Of a stretch of 64,000 bases of DNA, positions 61,913 through 64,000 are shown in pieces. Position numbers and translations under genes: made by a program. Origin of the DNA: an uncultured Clostridium sp. (lineage in GTDB: Bacteria > Bacillota > Clostridia > Clostridiales > Clostridiaceae). The notes beneath the pieces are model-generated. The model did no database searches, was not told the DNA's origin, and worked only from the letters and a program-made list of their open reading frames with translations. The DNA is taken from positions 71,052-135,051 of the forward strand of contig NZ_CAAGHK010000075.1 of the NCBI RefSeq assembly GCF_900769625.1, given 5' to 3'. The stretch's first letter is position 1. Every line of letters starts with the position of its first letter.

Positions 61913-62257
61913 AGTTTCCTCCTTGGTAAAATAATACTATGTATATAAATAACATAATATTCTATATTTGATTATATTATATAGTTAAATTTTAAAATTT
62001 TCAATATTTAATTAGATATGTCAATAAAATTATGGTATATTTTGTTACAAATTATCAATATATAATAAAATTACAATATAATTGATTATTTTTATTTATA
62101 AATCATTAATTGTATATTCAAATGTCGATCAATCTTATTAAACAAAATACTATAAATGTACTAAAATAGTAAAATTAAATACAACTTTGCACTAAAAAAA
62201 GCTCTAAGAATACCGTTTATATGTTTATAGTATCCTTAGAGCTTGACTAACTTTATT
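61913..62257. other. Intergenic region upstream of the AbgT gene
   Basis: About 345 very A+T-rich bases. It holds the AbgT promoter area and the VanZ terminator at 62194-62243; nothing else recognised. Confidence 0.5.
62194..62243 (-). terminator. Rho-independent terminator of the VanZ unit
   Basis: Minus strand AAGCTCTAAGGATACTA … ATTCTTAGAGCTT stem followed by TTTTTTT, 15 bases after the VanZ stop. Confidence 0.88.
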
Positions 62258-62710
62258 CTATTTTCTTATTATCAGTCTTTTTAAACTGAATATTATCGTA
62301 GATAATATTCCTCCAGATGTATCAATCAATACATCTCTTAAATTTCCATCTCTGCCTGGTATAAATAGCTGATGAAACTCATCTGTGCAAGCATATAGAA
62401 ATACACTGCATATTGTTATTATAGCTATATCCTTTAATCTAATATCTTGCTTTACTAAATTAATGATTAATAATCCTAAGATCATATATTCTAAAAAGTG
62501 TGCACATTTTCTAACAACAAAATTTGTAATTTCTCCAAATATATTGTTCATATCAACACCAAATCCAGATAATATATTTATAATTCCAAGACTTTGAGAG
62601 TCCGATGTCTGTGCAGGCTGATTAGACATAAAAAATATAAAACACATCCATATGATAATCAGTATTAAATTTATGACGTACTTCTTATTTTTAAAATTAT
62701 CTCTGTTCAT
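62258..62710 (-). CDS. VanZ family membrane protein
   Basis: Protein of 150 residues with four transmembrane helices and the VanZ pattern: MCFIFFMSNQPAQTSDSQS, VRKCAHFLEYMILGLLI and TDEFHQLFIPGRDGNLRDVL. VanZ in the vanA cluster gives low teicoplanin resistance, but most family members have unknown roles; no van genes are present here. ATG 62710 follows AGGATGAG; another ATG lies four codons upstream. It starts 26 bases after the zinc-ribbon gene, so the two are cotranscribed. Confidence 0.88.
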   Translation of the reverse strand: MNRDNFKNKKYVINLILIIIWMCFIFFMSNQPAQTSDSQSLGIINILSGFGVDMNNIFGEITNFVVRKCAHFLEYMILGLLIINLVKQDIRLKDIAIITICSVFLYACTDEFHQLFIPGRDGNLRDVLIDTSGGILSTIIFSLKRLIIRK

Positions 62711-62736
62711 TATTATTCTCATCCTAACTTAATATT

Positions 62737-63189
62737 TTAATTCTTCTCTGACATATATCTGTTTATATATGCTAAAGACTCTTCAAGCAGCTCCTGACCC
62801 TTTTCTAGATTTTCTATCTTCATTTCTAAATTACAGACTCTTTGATCTACCTGATTCATAAGCTGCTTAATATCCTGTAATAAATGTGCTTCATATGTCA
62901 CTTGTATTCCTTCTGCATCAATAAATACTTTTTCAGGAGGATATCCACATTTAGTGCACTTCGCATATACTCCACTCTTCTTTAAATCAACAAAAACCTT
63001 AAATACGTCATTATTACACTTTTCGCAATTAGAGAGCATAGTAAAATCATAGTGGCCTACATCATAATAATAAATACTTCCACATTCTCTACATGTTAAT
63101 TTTAATTTATTATCCTCAGTTACTATATAGAACTCGTTTCCATTACATCCATCTTTCTTACAAACGACAGTCCTTATCATAGCTTCCAT
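62737..63189 (-). CDS. Zinc-ribbon protein with C-terminal coiled-coil, unknown
   Basis: Protein of 150 residues. Three cysteine pair regions (VVCKKDGCNGNEF, LTCRECGSIYYY, NCEKCNNDVF, YAKCTKCGYP) suggest two zinc ribbons; the last 60 residues are a coiled-coil (MNQVDQRVCNLEMKIENLEK). No known family recognised. A GAGGAG site precedes the ATG at 63189; the ATG three codons later (63180, MIRTVVC) is an equally possible start. Followed by vanZ. Confidence 0.7.
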   Translation of the reverse strand: MEAMIRTVVCKKDGCNGNEFYIVTEDNKLKLTCRECGSIYYYDVGHYDFTMLSNCEKCNNDVFKVFVDLKKSGVYAKCTKCGYPPEKVFIDAEGIQVTYEAHLLQDIKQLMNQVDQRVCNLEMKIENLEKGQELLEESLAYINRYMSEKN

Positions 63190-63458
63190 ATCTCCTCTAA
63201 ATTATTAATTCTACACCTATATTATTATTGAGAATATACCTTAATAAATATTATGCTTAAAAATACTAATCTATGAATTAGAGTTTATATATCCTATAAT
63301 TCTAATATTCTATTTTTTATAAGAACCATTTATGCTTGAACAAATATAATTATTTTTAAGACTATACACATTACTGCTAATATTTATCAGTGTACAATTA
63401 CTTATAGGGTAACTGTCTAATGCAAAGTATAATCTTAATATATAAATATATTTATATA

Positions 63459-63602
63459 TTATTTAGAGTTACATTTGATTTCCTGCTCAACTAACTTTAT
63501 CTTACAGTCAATCTCCTCTGTATCCTTTCCCTCTAATACAAATGACCTTTTAGTAAGTTTTAAATCCTTTAACTTTTCTTCTAAGTTTGATTTATTATTC
63601 AT
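63459..63602 (-). CDS. Small coiled-coil protein of 47 residues
   Basis: Small charged helical product: MNNKSNLEEKLKDLKLTKRS, then FVLEGKDTEEIDCKIKLVEQ and a short end with a second Cys. An ATGGAGATGAAA stretch gives a ribosome site GGAG about nine bases before the ATG. Heptad-like Leu/Ile spacing indicates a short coiled-coil. No family recognised; it may be cotranscribed ahead of the zinc-ribbon gene, 270 bases downstream. Confidence 0.5.
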   Translation of the reverse strand: MNNKSNLEEKLKDLKLTKRSFVLEGKDTEEIDCKIKLVEQEIKCNSK

Positions 63603-63927
63603 AATTTTCATCTCCATTCATACTTATCGCTTTAAAAACACTAGCAATAAAATTCACTTCAACTTATATATATAATTATACATCTTAATCTGATATTTAT
63701 TTATATTAATTAAATATTATATCCAACTATTTTATTAATATATTTTTACTTTTTAATTTTATTCATAATATTTCTATTCTAATCAATAATCTTAATTAAA
63801 GCCTCTATAAATTAACTCTATGTGTATGAGCTGGATATAAAAATTTTATTAGAACTGTATATTATGATATTAAACATTTAATTCTAAAAACAAAAAAGAC
63901 TATGAAGTTATTCATAGTCTTACTTTA
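63603..63927. other. Intergenic region before tRNA-Ala
   Basis: About 325 A+T-rich bases with the tRNA-Ala terminator at its right end. No gene recognised. Confidence 0.5.
63890..63921 (-). terminator. Terminator of tRNA-Ala transcript
   Basis: Minus strand AAGACTATGAA-TAAC-TTCATAGTCTT stem followed by TTTTG, directly after the tRNA. Confidence 0.88.
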
Positions 63928-64000
63928 TGGTGGAGATAAAGAGATTCGAACTCTTGACCCCCTGCGTGCAAGGCAGGTGCTCTCCCAACTGAGCTATACC
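63928..64000 (-). tRNA. tRNA-Ala (anticodon TGC), 5' end cut by window
   Basis: Minus strand GGTATAGCTCAGTTGGGAG, anticodon loop CTTGCAC giving TGC, T arm AGAGTTCGAATCTCT, acceptor 3' half TATCTCC, discriminator A and CCA. About three 5' bases lie beyond the window. It may be the end of a tRNA or rRNA cluster to the right. Confidence 0.95.

Noticed and set aside
62258..62710. Glycopeptide resistance determinant
   Set aside because: VanZ-family proteins are widespread; no vanHAX or regulator genes are near.

Overview
The window is a strongly A+T-rich stretch of a spore-forming, low-GC Gram-positive bacterium, almost certainly Clostridium sensu stricto. The grounds are the gene families and their order (rapZ-yvcK-whiA; ftsE-ftsX-ctpB-minJ-like-uvrB-uvrA; acpS-nnr-gerS-like-antitoxin-mazF), CotF-type coat proteins, an AbrB regulator with a Spo0A-like box in its leader, and strong purine-rich ribosome binding sites. 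The species call is inference.

Layout. Positions 1-43 kb lie almost wholly on the minus strand and read as chromosomal core: start of dnaE, whiA/yvcK/rapZ, murB, uvrC, a PBP/FtsW/FHA wall-synthesis group, uvrA and uvrB (uvrB behind a LexA-like box), a division group (ftsE, ftsX, S41 protease, PDZ membrane protein), a YitT protein, a split transketolase, MazF with a divergent antitoxin, a GerS-like protein, nnr and acpS, an SSB paralogue and a YihY protein. At 30.5-33.2 kb is a DltD / DltX-like microprotein / DltB cluster without dltA or dltC. It is followed by three nucleotide-sugar genes (33.4-36.7 kb), a nuclease-helicase fusion, abrB, rsmI and trmN6, and an NlpC/P60 hydrolase.

From 44 kb the strands mix and the region is more accessory: tRNA-Pro, a HAD phosphatase, a parvulin, ung, small unknown genes, an isolated tRNA-Phe and 5S rRNA unit with its own consensus promoter, a serine recombinase lacking the catalytic serine, and a GyrI-like protein next to a decayed WYL regulator. 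Then come a sirtuin, two coat proteins, an EF-G2-type factor, a GT39-like transferase, a HAD-GtrA fusion, a UbiA-type polyprenyl-phosphate phosphoribosyltransferase, an AbgT transporter, VanZ and a tRNA-Ala cut by the window end.

How genes work together. Several blocks serve the envelope: precursor synthesis (murB, yvcK/rapZ control), polymerisation (FtsW/PBP), remodelling (NlpC/P60), teichoic acid D-alanylation (DltD-X-B), an amino-uronic sugar for surface glycan (33-36 kb), and a possible polyprenyl-phosphate-pentose route (UbiA, HAD-GtrA, GT39). The Uvr genes form a DNA repair set. The most interesting signals are the 38-residue DltX-like microprotein, the UbiA/HAD-GtrA/GT39 neighbourhood, the recombinase with Thr in place of the nucleophile, the orphan 5S unit, and a family of hairpin repeats that abut stop codons.
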